Below, piece by piece: positions 7,490-15,423 of a DNA stretch of 32,473 nt. A program made the position numbers and the translations under genes. Positions within the stretch are counted from its first letter, which is position 1. Each line of letters begins with the position of its first letter. Origin of the DNA: Candidatus Poribacteria bacterium (GTDB lineage Bacteria; Poribacteria; WGA-4E; WGA-3G); contig JAJEIP010000122.1 in the NCBI GenBank assembly GCA_022827885.1, forward strand, positions 1 through 32,473, in the 5' to 3' direction. The notes under the pieces were generated by a model. That model was given only the letters and a program-made list of their open reading frames with translations, was not told the origin of the DNA and ran no database searches.

Positions 7490-8764
7490 CTAAGGGGCGG
7501 GGTCTACGACAACACCGATAAATAGCACCGTTTTTGTCTGATTATCACGAATCGCAAGGAAAAAGGGGCGGTCTATAGTAAAAGGAATTGGTGGCGGTGG
7601 AGCACTGGTTATGCCAACTATCCCAACACTGGTTGCTGCTGCGGCTTCAGTCCCTTCTTCATTGACCTCAACGAAGGTTTTATGGCTAACTTCGTTAATA
7701 TACAAATTATCCCAAGGTAAAAGTTCTAAAGGTGCCATCCGGCTGAAATTTGCAAGTTCCGGATCAAACGCGACATCCATGCCGAGTGCTTGCAACGTGT
7801 CGTTAAGATTCCTTTCATACTTCAACTTAAATTTGGGCATAACAAGTGACACGTCTTGTCCATGAAACCGGGACAGCCAATTCTCCCAACGTTCGGCGTT
7901 CAAATTCTCTAAAAAGGTGTTGAGATCGGATTCGGGATCTGGGAGAAAGATATACATACGCATCCGACCATCCCCATAAGCGAGGCTGATCGCTTGAAAA
8001 TTTTCCCCTCGGTAGTATGGATACCGGCGCTGCTGTCTCATCATTGGTACCTGTTTTACATTACCATTTGCGAGATAGAAAGAATCATCTTGTGTCCTTG
8101 ATGGGTCAAACTCTCGCTGCCATGCGCCTTTGAAGTAGATGGCGTTGATGAGGAACAACACCGTATCTGGATCACTTGTATCTCCAACGATTTTTTGAAT
8201 TTTACCGTTTGTATTGGTATCTACCCACTGGTTAATTGTTTTGGAAGCACTCGGATCGTTAAAGTCGAGCATCGAAATTTCCGCCTCAAAAAAGTGGGCG
8301 TTTCGCTGGAGGAAACTCTGATGGAATGGGATACCTTGGCGTGCCCAAAGCGAGTTTGCAATCGTGAGTGTTACCTTCGGATCTGATGTTAAAAGCGTCT
8401 GGCGTAATCCAGCATAACCGACGTTAATCGCTTCGGCGTCTAATCCTTGGAGTTGCAATGTGTTGGTCATCGCTTGTTCAGTTTCTCCGGCTGCGCCGTT
8501 TAGCGTCATCGCTAAGGCAAGAGAAACACTGAGAGGCGAAATAAAAATATTCTTATCCTGCTCAGTTTTACGGATTTCATCGAACAACTTAAAACCAAAT
8601 TGCGTATTCGCTGTGACAACACTGTCATCAATGGGACCAATCTCGGGTCCAACTTCCTTCTTGTCGAGCATATCAAGCCGCATCTCATCACATCCGGCAA
8701 GTATTAGCAGAACTGAACATAAGAATCCAAGAAAGGTTTTTATGGGTGTCTGTTTTTTATTCAT
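7490..8764 (-). CDS. Lipoprotein serpin (serine protease inhibitor)
   Basis: 424 aa. The N-terminus is a lipoprotein signal with lipobox LILAGC. The serpin core follows: NIFISPLSVSLALAMTLNGA, the NAIYFKGAWQREFD strand, MPKFKLKYERNL, and the C-terminal RPFFLAIRDNQTKTVLFIG. The hinge EEGTEAAAAT (about 369-378) matches inhibitory serpins with small residues at P15-P9, so it is probably a true trap-type inhibitor. Counting from the hinge places P1-P1' at Ile385-Thr386, followed by a PPPP segment; this suggests a target cleaving after hydrophobic residues. It is upstream of and adjacent to the peptidase gene. As an outer-surface or periplasmic lipoprotein it may protect the cell from host or own proteases. 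Confidence 0.92.
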   Translation of the reverse strand: MNKKQTPIKTFLGFLCSVLLILAGCDEMRLDMLDKKEVGPEIGPIDDSVVTANTQFGFKLFDEIRKTEQDKNIFISPLSVSLALAMTLNGAAGETEQAMTNTLQLQGLDAEAINVGYAGLRQTLLTSDPKVTLTIANSLWARQGIPFHQSFLQRNAHFFEAEISMLDFNDPSASKTINQWVDTNTNGKIQKIVGDTSDPDTVLFLINAIYFKGAWQREFDPSRTQDDSFYLANGNVKQVPMMRQQRRYPYYRGENFQAISLAYGDGRMRMYIFLPDPESDLNTFLENLNAERWENWLSRFHGQDVSLVMPKFKLKYERNLNDTLQALGMDVAFDPELANFSRMAPLELLPWDNLYINEVSHKTFVEVNEEGTEAAAATSVGIVGITSAPPPPIPFTIDRPFFLAIRDNQTKTVLFIGVVVDPAP

Positions 8765-8949
8765 CTGTTTCCTACTGCCTCAAATAGTCGCCTGGCAACC
8801 TTGGTAGCATAGGGAACCGTTGGTCTCCTGTGCAAAAGACTGTGCGTAACCGAATAGGATACACTACAAAACCGGGCCGCCCAGCAACGGCTTTCAATGA
8901 AAACGGGACGCTGCATGCCTAAATCTCGTAGGTAGCAACTTGGCTTACT

Positions 8950-9909
8950 TTAGTAGAGGTGTGCGACGTAGCTACCATAACCGTTGTAAATCACCGTTCG
9001 GTGCCTCTCATTCGTTCCGATCATCCGTTCCTTGGCTTGCGACCAGCGTGGATGCGGCACATTGGGATTAACGTTTGCGTCAAAGCCGTATTCCCTCGGG
9101 GCGAGCGTATTCCAGAAAGTCCGCGGCTTCTGATCGGTCAACTCAATACTCACAATGGATTTAATACTTTTAAATCCATATTTCCAAGGCACGATCAGCC
9201 GAATGGGTGCCCCGTGCTGCGGCGGCATGATATGCCCATAGATACCCACAGTGAGTAGCGTCAAATCGTTCATTGCCTCGGCGAGTGTTAATCCTTCAAA
9301 GTAGGGCCACGGCATACGGAGATCGTTTTGTTCGGGTGCCATGTCGGCATCCAAAAATGTGAGCATCCGAACGTATTTGGCTTCAGCCTTCGGTTGAACT
9401 TTGTCAAGCAGTGCTTTCATTGGAAACCCGATCCAAGGCACCACCATTGCCCACGCTTCAACACACCGGAATCGGTAGATACGCTCTTCAAGCGGCATCT
9501 GTTTAATTAAATCGTCCACATCCAGTGTCATCGGCTTTTCGACCAATCCGGATATTTCGACTTCCCATGGACGTGTTCTGAATTTATCCACCTTCTTCCA
9601 AACAATGTCTTTTCTATTGGTAAATTCGTAATAATTGTTGTAAGTCGCAGCGATTATTTCATCCGTCATCTGTCGATTTACAGTAAAGTTCGCATTATTT
9701 TCGGCAGCAAGTTTTTGGGCACGGAAAGGCTCTAATTGCTTTTCAACGCCTTTGTTCTGCGCGCACGCATTTGAACTTGAAAAGAGCAGCGCACCCGCAC
9801 CTGCTATCCCCAAGTCTTTGATGAATTTTCTGCGATTGATATAATCTGACTCAGATGTCGCCTGATTTTCAGGGATTTCCCATCCCTTCGGAATCTTGAT
9901 ATACGTCAT
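8950..9909 (-). CDS. msrP: MsrP-type molybdoenzyme catalytic subunit (YedY)
   Basis: 319 aa. A Tat signal is visible (N-R26-R27-K-F-I-K, then AGAGALLF), as expected for a folded molybdopterin enzyme. The sulfite-oxidase-fold core contains the Mo-ligating Cys149 in YRFRCVEAW, PWIGFPMKALL, and the family-typical APIRLIVPWKYGFKSIKSI and NPNVPHPRWSQA. MsrP repairs periplasmic methionine sulfoxide, taking electrons from the heme membrane protein MsrQ. No msrQ is present beside it. The ribosome site is CGGAGG, 8 nt before the ATG. A perfect inverted repeat lies about 60 bp upstream and may be an operator. Confidence 0.93.
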   Translation of the reverse strand: MTYIKIPKGWEIPENQATSESDYINRRKFIKDLGIAGAGALLFSSSNACAQNKGVEKQLEPFRAQKLAAENNANFTVNRQMTDEIIAATYNNYYEFTNRKDIVWKKVDKFRTRPWEVEISGLVEKPMTLDVDDLIKQMPLEERIYRFRCVEAWAMVVPWIGFPMKALLDKVQPKAEAKYVRMLTFLDADMAPEQNDLRMPWPYFEGLTLAEAMNDLTLLTVGIYGHIMPPQHGAPIRLIVPWKYGFKSIKSIVSIELTDQKPRTFWNTLAPREYGFDANVNPNVPHPRWSQAKERMIGTNERHRTVIYNGYGSYVAHLY

Positions 9910-9969
9910 GATATTTTCCTCCGTGTTTTTGCGTCCGCCTTCGCTTCTACTATTTTTTTAAACTGGTGT

Positions 9970-9995
9970 AAAATGTTACGTTTTTATAACATTTT
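9970..9995. promoter_or_regulatory. Perfect inverted repeat upstream of msrP
   Basis: AAAATGTTA (9970-9978) and TAACATTTT (9987-9995) are perfect 9-bp arms separated by 8 bp. The site lies about 60 bp upstream of the msrP start, in the position of an operator. It has no T-run typical of a terminator on the msrP side. Which regulator would bind is unknown. Confidence 0.45.
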
Positions 9996-10441
9996 TAAAT
10001 TGGCATTTCCGTGCACGTTCCGGTTGAAAATCCACTGGTAGCGTGGGTTTCCTTGATGTTCCCCTGTTGCGATTCTCTGTTGGGGAAAAAATAATTTGGT
10101 GAAAAGTGTAACTTTTTTCATCCATTCTGTCTTCCCCAGCGTGTTTCCTTTTGTTTTTTTCTGTTCCCGTCGCCTCTATATAAAGGATAACATGCACCCA
10201 AAAGAAAATCAATTGAGAAAAAAAGAGAGGCTCTCCAAAGTATACGACGATGAGTCTGTCCAGTCTAAAATGCGGAGTATCCCCGTTTGTAGTAGGGAAA
10301 CCATTCATTGCCCGTTCTTGACCCCCGAACGTCCGATAAATCGCGCGACAAGGAGACACAGAATTTCGGAGGCGAAACTCGGTCAACGCGTTCAACCCGG
10401 CGCGAAAATCTCTCGGCATCGAGGTCACACTCAAAAATTAT
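9996..10441. other. Intergenic region without a supported gene
   Basis: Two overlapping opposite-strand open frames (9976-10434 minus, 10096-10464 plus) lack ribosome sites, domains and protein-like composition. I consider the stretch non-coding. It separates the divergent msrP and polysaccharide deacetylase genes. Confidence 0.5.
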
Positions 10442-10470
10442 TTGACAAAGATAAAAACATCTGATATAAT
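10442..10470 (+). promoter_or_regulatory. Consensus sigma-70 promoter for the deacetylase gene
   Basis: TTGACA (10442-10447), a 17-bp spacer and TATAAT (10465-10470): both hexamers match the consensus fully at optimal spacing. The ATG at 10504 is about 34 bp downstream, giving a leader of roughly 26 nt. It predicts strong constitutive transcription. Confidence 0.85.
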
Positions 10471-10503
10471 TTACACTGTAAAGTTAAATAACTCTGTGAA
10501 CTG

Positions 10504-11205
10504 ATGGGTAGAAACATGAAATTAATAATCGCTGCTGTGTCAGGGGTCGCAACGGTGGGATTGTTGTGGATTTTCTTCAGACCGCCCTTCGGAGAGAACA
10601 TTGTTCACCTGAACACACATCAACGGATCGTCGCGCTCACCTTTGATGATGGACCGAGTCCACCTTATACCGATCAGTTGCTGGATGTCCTCGCCAAACA
10701 TGATGTCAAAGCCACATTCTTTATGATCGGGAATCGGGTTGAACGGCATCCTGAAACGGTACGCCGCATTATCGCTGAAGGACACCAAGTCGGGAATCAT
10801 TCCTATAGCCATCCGGTACTGGGGTTGCTGCCGCCCTCCTCTGTCCGGCGGGAAATTGAACGGACGGATGCCCTGCTTCGTGACATCGGTGTAAAGGGTG
10901 ATATTGTGTTTCGGGCACCTATCTTAACACGGTTTTTGCCGGTGGCGTGGGTGCTCGCGAAGCGGGACCGCGCACATGTGAGTGGTAATGTATGGAGTTG
11001 GGATTGGACAACACAGAACCCGGACAAAATCACCAAAACGGTGTTGCAGAAGGTAAAGCCGGGTTCCATCATCATCTTACACGATGGAAAAGGCGTCTAT
11101 GGGAACGCTATCCGTCTCGGAACCATAGCGGCAACAGACAGGATCATTACTGCGCTCAAACGCGAGGGATACACGTTTGTGCGGGTATCGGACATCAGCC
11201 ATTAA
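10504..11205 (+). CDS. Polysaccharide deacetylase (NodB/CE4 family)
   Basis: 233 aa. An N-terminal membrane helix or signal (about 5-24) precedes a NodB homology domain with the catalytic motifs in order: TFDDGPS (catalytic base and metal Asp), HSYSH (metal histidines), FRAP, WSWDW, and ILHDG. It probably removes N- or O-acetyl groups from peptidoglycan or an exopolysaccharide outside the cytoplasm. Motif 3 reads RAPIL rather than the usual RxPxG. The start may be ATG 10504 or ATG 10516; neither has a strong ribosome site. A consensus promoter lies directly upstream. It is followed 12 bp later by a small membrane protein gene, possibly cotranscribed. Confidence 0.92.
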   Translation: MGRNMKLIIAAVSGVATVGLLWIFFRPPFGENIVHLNTHQRIVALTFDDGPSPPYTDQLLDVLAKHDVKATFFMIGNRVERHPETVRRIIAEGHQVGNHSYSHPVLGLLPPSSVRREIERTDALLRDIGVKGDIVFRAPILTRFLPVAWVLAKRDRAHVSGNVWSWDWTTQNPDKITKTVLQKVKPGSIIILHDGKGVYGNAIRLGTIAATDRIITALKREGYTFVRVSDISH

Positions 11206-11217
11206 AAGGGATTCGGT

Positions 11218-11787
11218 GTGGATATGACTCCTTTCTCCACCCAGAACTATCGTCGTTATTTGAAATCCTTACGATGTTTATGGTGTTTGTCAAGTATGTG
11301 GATTATTGCACTGACAAGCTGCGGTGCTAAACATCCTGCGCGGCTGCCACTTGCGGAGCAGGACTCGATACGTCTTCAGGCAAAAGCAGCAGCGGCGGCG
11401 GATGCCAAACGCGATGTGGAGGTGCTGGCTTCTTTTGGAGCGGGCATGGGTGTGACTTTCACCGCATCGATGTGTGGTCTGATGACGGGATTCATTGCTG
11501 ACGCAACGCTCGGGCAGGGGCAGGACGCTCTTTTTTACGGGACGGCTGCAATGAGCGCCGCGGGGGCCTTCAGTCTGCTGCTTCGATATCATATCCGTCC
11601 ATCGAATCCGCCACCTGAGAGATTGATCGGAAAATCGGCTGAGTATGTCAAATCTTACGCCGATGCCTATCAAGCGAGGATGCGATCGTCTCAAATGAGA
11701 TTAGTTGCTGCGGGTTCTATTTTCGGTTGTATGACCCTCACCGGGGGTATCGCCATTATTGCCTCTCATGTATCTGCGGAGCGGTGA
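11218..11787 (+). CDS. Small membrane protein or lipoprotein of unknown function
   Basis: 189 aa from a GTG at 11218 (an in-frame ATG lies at 11224). The N-terminus contains a hydrophobic stretch ending LTSCG, which could be a lipobox. A helical stretch rich in Ala, Lys and Asp (about 45-62) is followed by three hydrophobic segments (about 66-86, 100-116, 160-183). I do not recognise a family. It follows the deacetylase gene closely on the same strand and may share its promoter, which would place it in cell-envelope metabolism. Confidence 0.6.
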   Translation: MDMTPFSTQNYRRYLKSLRCLWCLSSMWIIALTSCGAKHPARLPLAEQDSIRLQAKAAAAADAKRDVEVLASFGAGMGVTFTASMCGLMTGFIADATLGQGQDALFYGTAAMSAAGAFSLLLRYHIRPSNPPPERLIGKSAEYVKSYADAYQARMRSSQMRLVAAGSIFGCMTLTGGIAIIASHVSAER

Positions 11788-11941
11788 GGCCTCCGAAAAT
11801 AGCATAGATTCCGTATCATCAGAAACGCCCACATTCGGCGTTAGGAAACCATTTGACACCTGTGGAATTTAAGCAATATTCAGAAATAAATTCCCATTTT
11901 TCCAAAGGTCGCGAACCCGTCTGACCGCTGATTGTTGTTCG

Positions 11942-12955
11942 CTAACGGATCCGATACCGCTCAACGGCATCCATATCAAGACTGATACCCAATCCCGACG
12001 CATCTGATAGGTTGATTGCACCATTTGAGAGATCCATACTGCCGCCAGAGAGATCGTCAACGCGGATGTGTGGAAGTTCATCAATGGGCATTGTGCAATT
12101 CGGCAGTGTGCATGCGATGTGTGCCGCGAACGTCGAAGCGACGCATGAACCGAACGCAAAGATCTGCACCCAGATCGGTAGATCAGCGGCTTCAGCAACG
12201 GCGGCACTTTTACGGAGTCCCGCGACGTTTCCACCCATATTGACTGCATCCACCGCACCTGCGAGGATATTCTCTAAGATCCCTGGTGGTGCTCCCAGAT
12301 GGCGGGCAACTGGGACTTCCACTACTTCGCGCATCTGACGATACCAGGACAAATCCTCAAATCGGATTGGGTCTTCGTAAACTTCGATGTTATACGGAAG
12401 CAACTCTTCCGCAAGTCGTAGTCCGGTCTCCAAATCTCCAAATTCCGTGTTTGGATCGACACGAATCTGGAAATCAGGTCCGCACGCTTCTTTGATGAGA
12501 CGCGCGGTTTCCACAATATTCGCTTTCCGAGCCTTGAGTTTATGTACCCGAAAACCCATGTTCACGGCGCGTTCCGCCTCTGCCGCTGTCGCTTCCGCGG
12601 GCATCGGTGGCGACCAATAGGCAAGTTCAACGCTATCCCGATATTTCTCACCGATTAACTTATGCGCAGGCACCCCTAATGCCTGTCCTGCCAAGTCGTA
12701 AAAGGCGCATTGAAAAACAAATGATTCCGAGGCGAGATCAATATCCCATAGATTTTTGCCGACATATCTTTCGGCAATCTGGTCAGCCTGATCTGTAATA
12801 TCGCTGTTCAGGGAATTACTCTCACCCAACCCTGTCAATCCTTCATCTGTATGCACCCAAACCAAGGTGGTCGGGTAATCCATACCGGAATGCTCCTGTA
12901 TCGCTGGAATGAATGGGATGGAGATGGTTCGGTATTCAAAACCTGTAATCTTCAT
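11942..12955 (-). CDS. Mandelate racemase/muconate lactonizing enzyme family protein
   Basis: 337 aa, enolase superfamily. The capping domain (about 1-120) and the barrel are complete. The catalytic pair K139-x-K141 (VHKLKARK) and metal ligands D167 (IRVDPNTEF) and E194 (VYEDPIRF) are present. At the third ligand position, where the family has Glu or Asp in a GE-like motif after the PVA strand, this protein has PVARHLGAPP (R218-H219). It would abstract a proton alpha to a carboxylate of a sugar acid or amino-acid derivative; the substrate cannot be told. A GGAGGG ribosome site precedes the ATG. It is a single-gene unit. Confidence 0.85.
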   Translation of the reverse strand: MKITGFEYRTISIPFIPAIQEHSGMDYPTTLVWVHTDEGLTGLGESNSLNSDITDQADQIAERYVGKNLWDIDLASESFVFQCAFYDLAGQALGVPAHKLIGEKYRDSVELAYWSPPMPAEATAAEAERAVNMGFRVHKLKARKANIVETARLIKEACGPDFQIRVDPNTEFGDLETGLRLAEELLPYNIEVYEDPIRFEDLSWYRQMREVVEVPVARHLGAPPGILENILAGAVDAVNMGGNVAGLRKSAAVAEAADLPIWVQIFAFGSCVASTFAAHIACTLPNCTMPIDELPHIRVDDLSGGSMDLSNGAINLSDASGLGISLDMDAVERYRIR

Positions 12956-13138
12956 TGATTTCCCTCCAATCTCTGGTTTCTGTAACTAAAATTTTATGCG
13001 ATTTATCGGCTTGGTGTCAAGCATATTATAGACACATTTTCAGTTATGTATGCTCTATTAGTATTAGGCTATTTAGGAGTCTCCAACGTGCTACTAACGA
13101 ATTCTATGCGTTTGAAGAACCCTTGTCAGCGCGTTCTT
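12956..13138. other. Intergenic stretch, no gene seen
   Basis: Between the start of the MR/MLE gene and the hairpin-pair repeat. The open frame running through it on the plus strand crosses the repeat and shows no domain or ribosome site. Confidence 0.4.
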
Positions 13139-13231
13139 CACCCCAAAGGGGTGATATGTCTATAGGAAATCGCGTATTTAATCTCGCACTCCAGCGGAGT
13201 GCTATGTGTATAAATAAGTGGCAACTTGGGT
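13139..13231 (+). repeat. Hairpin-pair repeat element, copy 1
   Basis: Two short perfect hairpins, each followed by a similar A/T-rich tail. The first is CACCCC-AAA-GGGGTG (13139-13153) then ATATGTCTATAGGAAA. The second is GCACTCC-AGC-GGAGTGC (13186-13202) then TATGTGTATAAATA and GGCAACTTGGGTTA. The same two-unit arrangement occurs in reverse orientation at 25059-25151. This is a dispersed repeat family, with REP- or MITE-like organisation. Confidence 0.8.
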
Positions 13232-13329
13232 TATTTGCGGGTCAGACGTTCGCGACCGCGATCAAAAAATCGAGACCCTTACCCGAGAAATTGAAACGCT
13301 CAAAGAACAGCGAACTGTCAATCCTTGAA
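13232..13329 (+). pseudogene. Orphan C-terminal tail of a coiled-coil protein
   Basis: In one frame the sequence reads DRDQKIETLTREIETLKEQ followed by a stop (TGA at about 13327), a heptad-type coiled coil with no start codon or N-terminal part. It begins right after the hairpin-pair repeat and ends just before a strong terminator. It looks like the 3' end of a gene whose front was lost when the repeat or a rearrangement arrived. The parent protein is not identifiable. Confidence 0.5.
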
Positions 13330-13346
13330 TCCCCCAAATGAAAGAA

Positions 13347-13380
13347 AAAGGCGGTAGGGAAACCTACCGCCTTTCGTTTT
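13347..13380 (+). terminator. Strong intrinsic terminator
   Basis: AAAGGCGGTAGG (13347-13358), GAAA tetraloop, CCTACCGCCTTT (13363-13374), then CGTTTTTT. A 12-bp perfect stem followed by a T-run, placed 20 bp after the orphan coiled-coil stop codon. Confidence 0.92.
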
Positions 13381-13476
13381 TTCCAATCCGCAGATTCCTA
13401 CTCCTTTATGGAGTGAAAAGCAACTGGTAAAATTACGAATTGTCCATCAGTTCATCATGCAAATCGTACACAAAAC

Positions 13477-13912
13477 TGTACTACCATCGGAAATTTAGAC
13501 CACTCTCTAAACCGAGGTTGTGCTACAATAACCATCACACTTGAAAGGAGTCTCCGATGGCGAAACGAAAACGAAGAAACTTCACCCCTGAGTTTAAAGC
13601 GCAAGTTGTTCTTGAGGTCCTCCGCGGTGAAAGTTCCCAAGCAGAACTATGTCGGCGACATAACCTCAGCGAAGAGCAACTTTCAAAATGGAAACGTCAA
13701 CTCCTTGAAAATGCCGCGTCCCTTTTTGAATCAAGCAGTAAGCCATCCAAGGAGGCTACAGAGCGGATCGCTCAACTGGAACAACACGTTGGGAGATTGG
13801 CTGTGGCACTTGACATCCAAAAGAAAGCCTTGGCGTTGTTGAATGAAATGGATCTGAAAGACGAGAAATAGTTGAGGTGTTGCGGGCGGAGTATGCCGTG
13901 CGACGGATTTAG
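13477..13912 (+). mobile_element. Truncated IS3-family element, copy 1
   Basis: The left end begins TGTACTACCATCGGAAATTT and is closely matched at 19303. It carries an intact orfA and only the first codons of orfB: after the orfA stop, the shifted frame reads VEVLRAEYAVRRI and then TAG at 13910. Everything else of orfB and the right end is missing. Immobile on its own. Confidence 0.85.
13557..13871 (+). CDS. IS3-family transposase OrfA (HTH protein)
   Basis: 104 aa. The N-terminal basic KRKRRNFTPEFKAQVVLEVLRG and helix-turn-helix (QAELCRRHNLSEEQLSKWKRQL) are diagnostic of IS3/IS911-type OrfA. The C-terminal half is a leucine-zipper-like helix (IAQLEQHVGRLAVALDIQKKAL). A GAAAGGAG ribosome site precedes the ATG. 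In intact elements a -1 frameshift fuses OrfA to the DDE integrase OrfB; here orfB is reduced to a stub, so at most this protein could bind IS ends. Confidence 0.93.
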   Translation: MAKRKRRNFTPEFKAQVVLEVLRGESSQAELCRRHNLSEEQLSKWKRQLLENAASLFESSSKPSKEATERIAQLEQHVGRLAVALDIQKKALALLNEMDLKDEK

Positions 13913-13936
13913 CCAAGACTGAAGCCATCTCTATCC

Positions 13937-14671
13937 GTGGAGATAGTTGACTGCATGAAAAAGAAATTTTATATGTCTGATTTGAAAAACACACTCACAC
14001 ATATTCTTGAACACGAACGACAGTTGGCAGACGCGAATGAAGCAACTACGCAACAGTATGTTGTGCTGCCGATACTCAGAGCATTAGGGTGGGACGATAC
14101 CCATTTAGCAGCTATGGAGGTTGTGCCAGAGTATCAGGTCGAAAGCAGAAGGGCGGATTACGCCCTGTATGTCAAACCTGATGAGAGTCCTGTAGTGCTC
14201 ATCGAGTGCAAACGGTGGAACGAGCCAATCGCAAGACACGAGGAACAGATCTGCTTCTACGCCTATAGCGGAAATATACCGCTCGCCATCATCACAAACG
14301 GCAGACACTGGCGGTTTTACCTTCCGCATTGGAGAGCCTCCAGTTTGGCGGATAGGATCTTTTGTGAAATCGATATTGCAGATCAATACAGTAAGGCTAT
14401 CCGAAAACAAAGGTTTCGGAGTCAATCTCTTTTTGTGTTGATAGCAACAACGATTAGCCAAAGACCCATTATTAATGTTTTCGTCAATATTCGATATGTT
14501 AAACGAGGTATCGCTCGTAGGCTCGCCAACACCGTTCTAAAGGTGGAGGACAGGATTTGGCGCGGGAAGCACCAAGTTAAAATTCCTGTCCACGAGCTTG
14601 GATATAGTATAGCAGAAAACAAAGGAGAGCTCAAGACGATTCATCGAGGGAGAATTGCCATCGGGATGTAA
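13937..14671 (+). CDS. Stand-alone PD-(D/E)xK protein, HsdR N-terminal-like
   Basis: 244 aa from GTG 13937; the likelier start is ATG 13955 or 13973 (MSDLKNTL). Residues 15-150 match the nuclease domain of type I restriction HsdR subunits: helix with QQYVVLPILRALGWD, E63, D74 (RRADYALYV), E90-C-K92 (VVLIECKRW), and the NGRHWRFYLPHW strand. After about residue 150 the sequence loses family character and is basic, without the usual helix that ends this domain. The gene may therefore be truncated, with the frame reading into unrelated DNA. No helicase, HsdM or HsdS is adjacent. It starts 25 bp after the IS3 remnant. Confidence 0.7.
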   Translation: MEIVDCMKKKFYMSDLKNTLTHILEHERQLADANEATTQQYVVLPILRALGWDDTHLAAMEVVPEYQVESRRADYALYVKPDESPVVLIECKRWNEPIARHEEQICFYAYSGNIPLAIITNGRHWRFYLPHWRASSLADRIFCEIDIADQYSKAIRKQRFRSQSLFVLIATTISQRPIINVFVNIRYVKRGIARRLANTVLKVEDRIWRGKHQVKIPVHELGYSIAENKGELKTIHRGRIAIGM

Positions 14672-14841
14672 AGAAAAAAGGATATTTTGCATAGCGAACC
14701 CGCCTATCCAAAGGACGAAGATCAACACTTCCGAATCCGTTTTGGCAGTGTCCCCATGCAATAATTTTGATAGCGAGTGTTTTTGCTTGGAATTTTCTCC
14801 AGCTCGCAATGCCCACATTGAAACTCAAACCCGAAAGGCTA

Positions 14842-15423
14842 CTACACTTCCTTAGTTTTTACCAATTTAAGTTTCATAAGAAAAGAAAGTACTTTTTTGA
14901 TGTCCTTCTCAGTGAAATCCCAGCCATATTCTTTAGCTGTCTGGCAAACCTCTTTTACACTCTTTTCTCCTTCCCAATCAACAATGTAATGCACTTTTGC
15001 TGCGATTGAGAGAAGATTAAAATTATTCGCAATTTTCCGATCGTTGATTTTCTTAAGTGCTCTGTCCCATTTATGGAAATCGTTTTTTTTCTGAGTGACC
15101 TGCCAGGCTCTGTTTCCTGCATCTGTGAGAAAATACGTATGTCGGCGCTTTTCACCTAAAGCATTCCGCTCGGTTGAGTCCGTGGTAAAAAATTCTGTAA
15201 CCTCTTTAAAGATACCATCCTCGACTAAGCCATTTAGGTGTTCTGCAACAAAAGCACTATAAGGCCCGTAGTAGTGAGCAGAAAATCCAAAATTTGCTTT
15301 TTGGAGTACCGATAAGAAGTAGAGTTTTTTTTGGAGGAGTGTTCTACCATGTAGACCATCTTTTCCTTCCCTCTCAACAACGAGTAACAAAACATCAGTA
15401 ATCCGCACATTATCTCCTTTCAT
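14842..15423 (-). CDS. YwgA-like winged-helix protein
   Basis: 193 aa. The pattern GRTLLQKKLYFLSVLQKANFGFSAHYYGPYSAFVAEHLNGLVEDGIF followed by YFLTDAG matches the YwgA/SocA-type winged-helix group (LQK-YF, YGPYS, then Y-LT-G). The ATG overlaps the stop of the upstream HD gene in an ATGA, so the pair is translationally coupled. An internal GTG (15408) has a much better ribosome site (AAAGGAG, 5 nt away) and may be the real start. In Bacillus subtilis, ywgA also sits beside ywfO, which encodes the same kind of HD protein, so the pairing seems conserved over large distances. It probably modulates the HD enzyme or its transcription; this is inference. Confidence 0.7.
   Translation of the reverse strand: MKGDNVRITDVLLLVVEREGKDGLHGRTLLQKKLYFLSVLQKANFGFSAHYYGPYSAFVAEHLNGLVEDGIFKEVTEFFTTDSTERNALGEKRRHTYFLTDAGNRAWQVTQKKNDFHKWDRALKKINDRKIANNFNLLSIAAKVHYIVDWEGEKSVKEVCQTAKEYGWDFTEKDIKKVLSFLMKLKLVKTKEV

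Noticed and set aside
9976-10434. 152-codon minus-strand frame
   Set aside because: No ribosome site, no domain, mixed composition; it overlaps an equally unsupported plus-strand frame.
12955-13341. 128-codon plus-strand frame
   Set aside because: It crosses the hairpin-pair repeat and reads the orphan coiled-coil tail in a wrong frame; no ribosome site.
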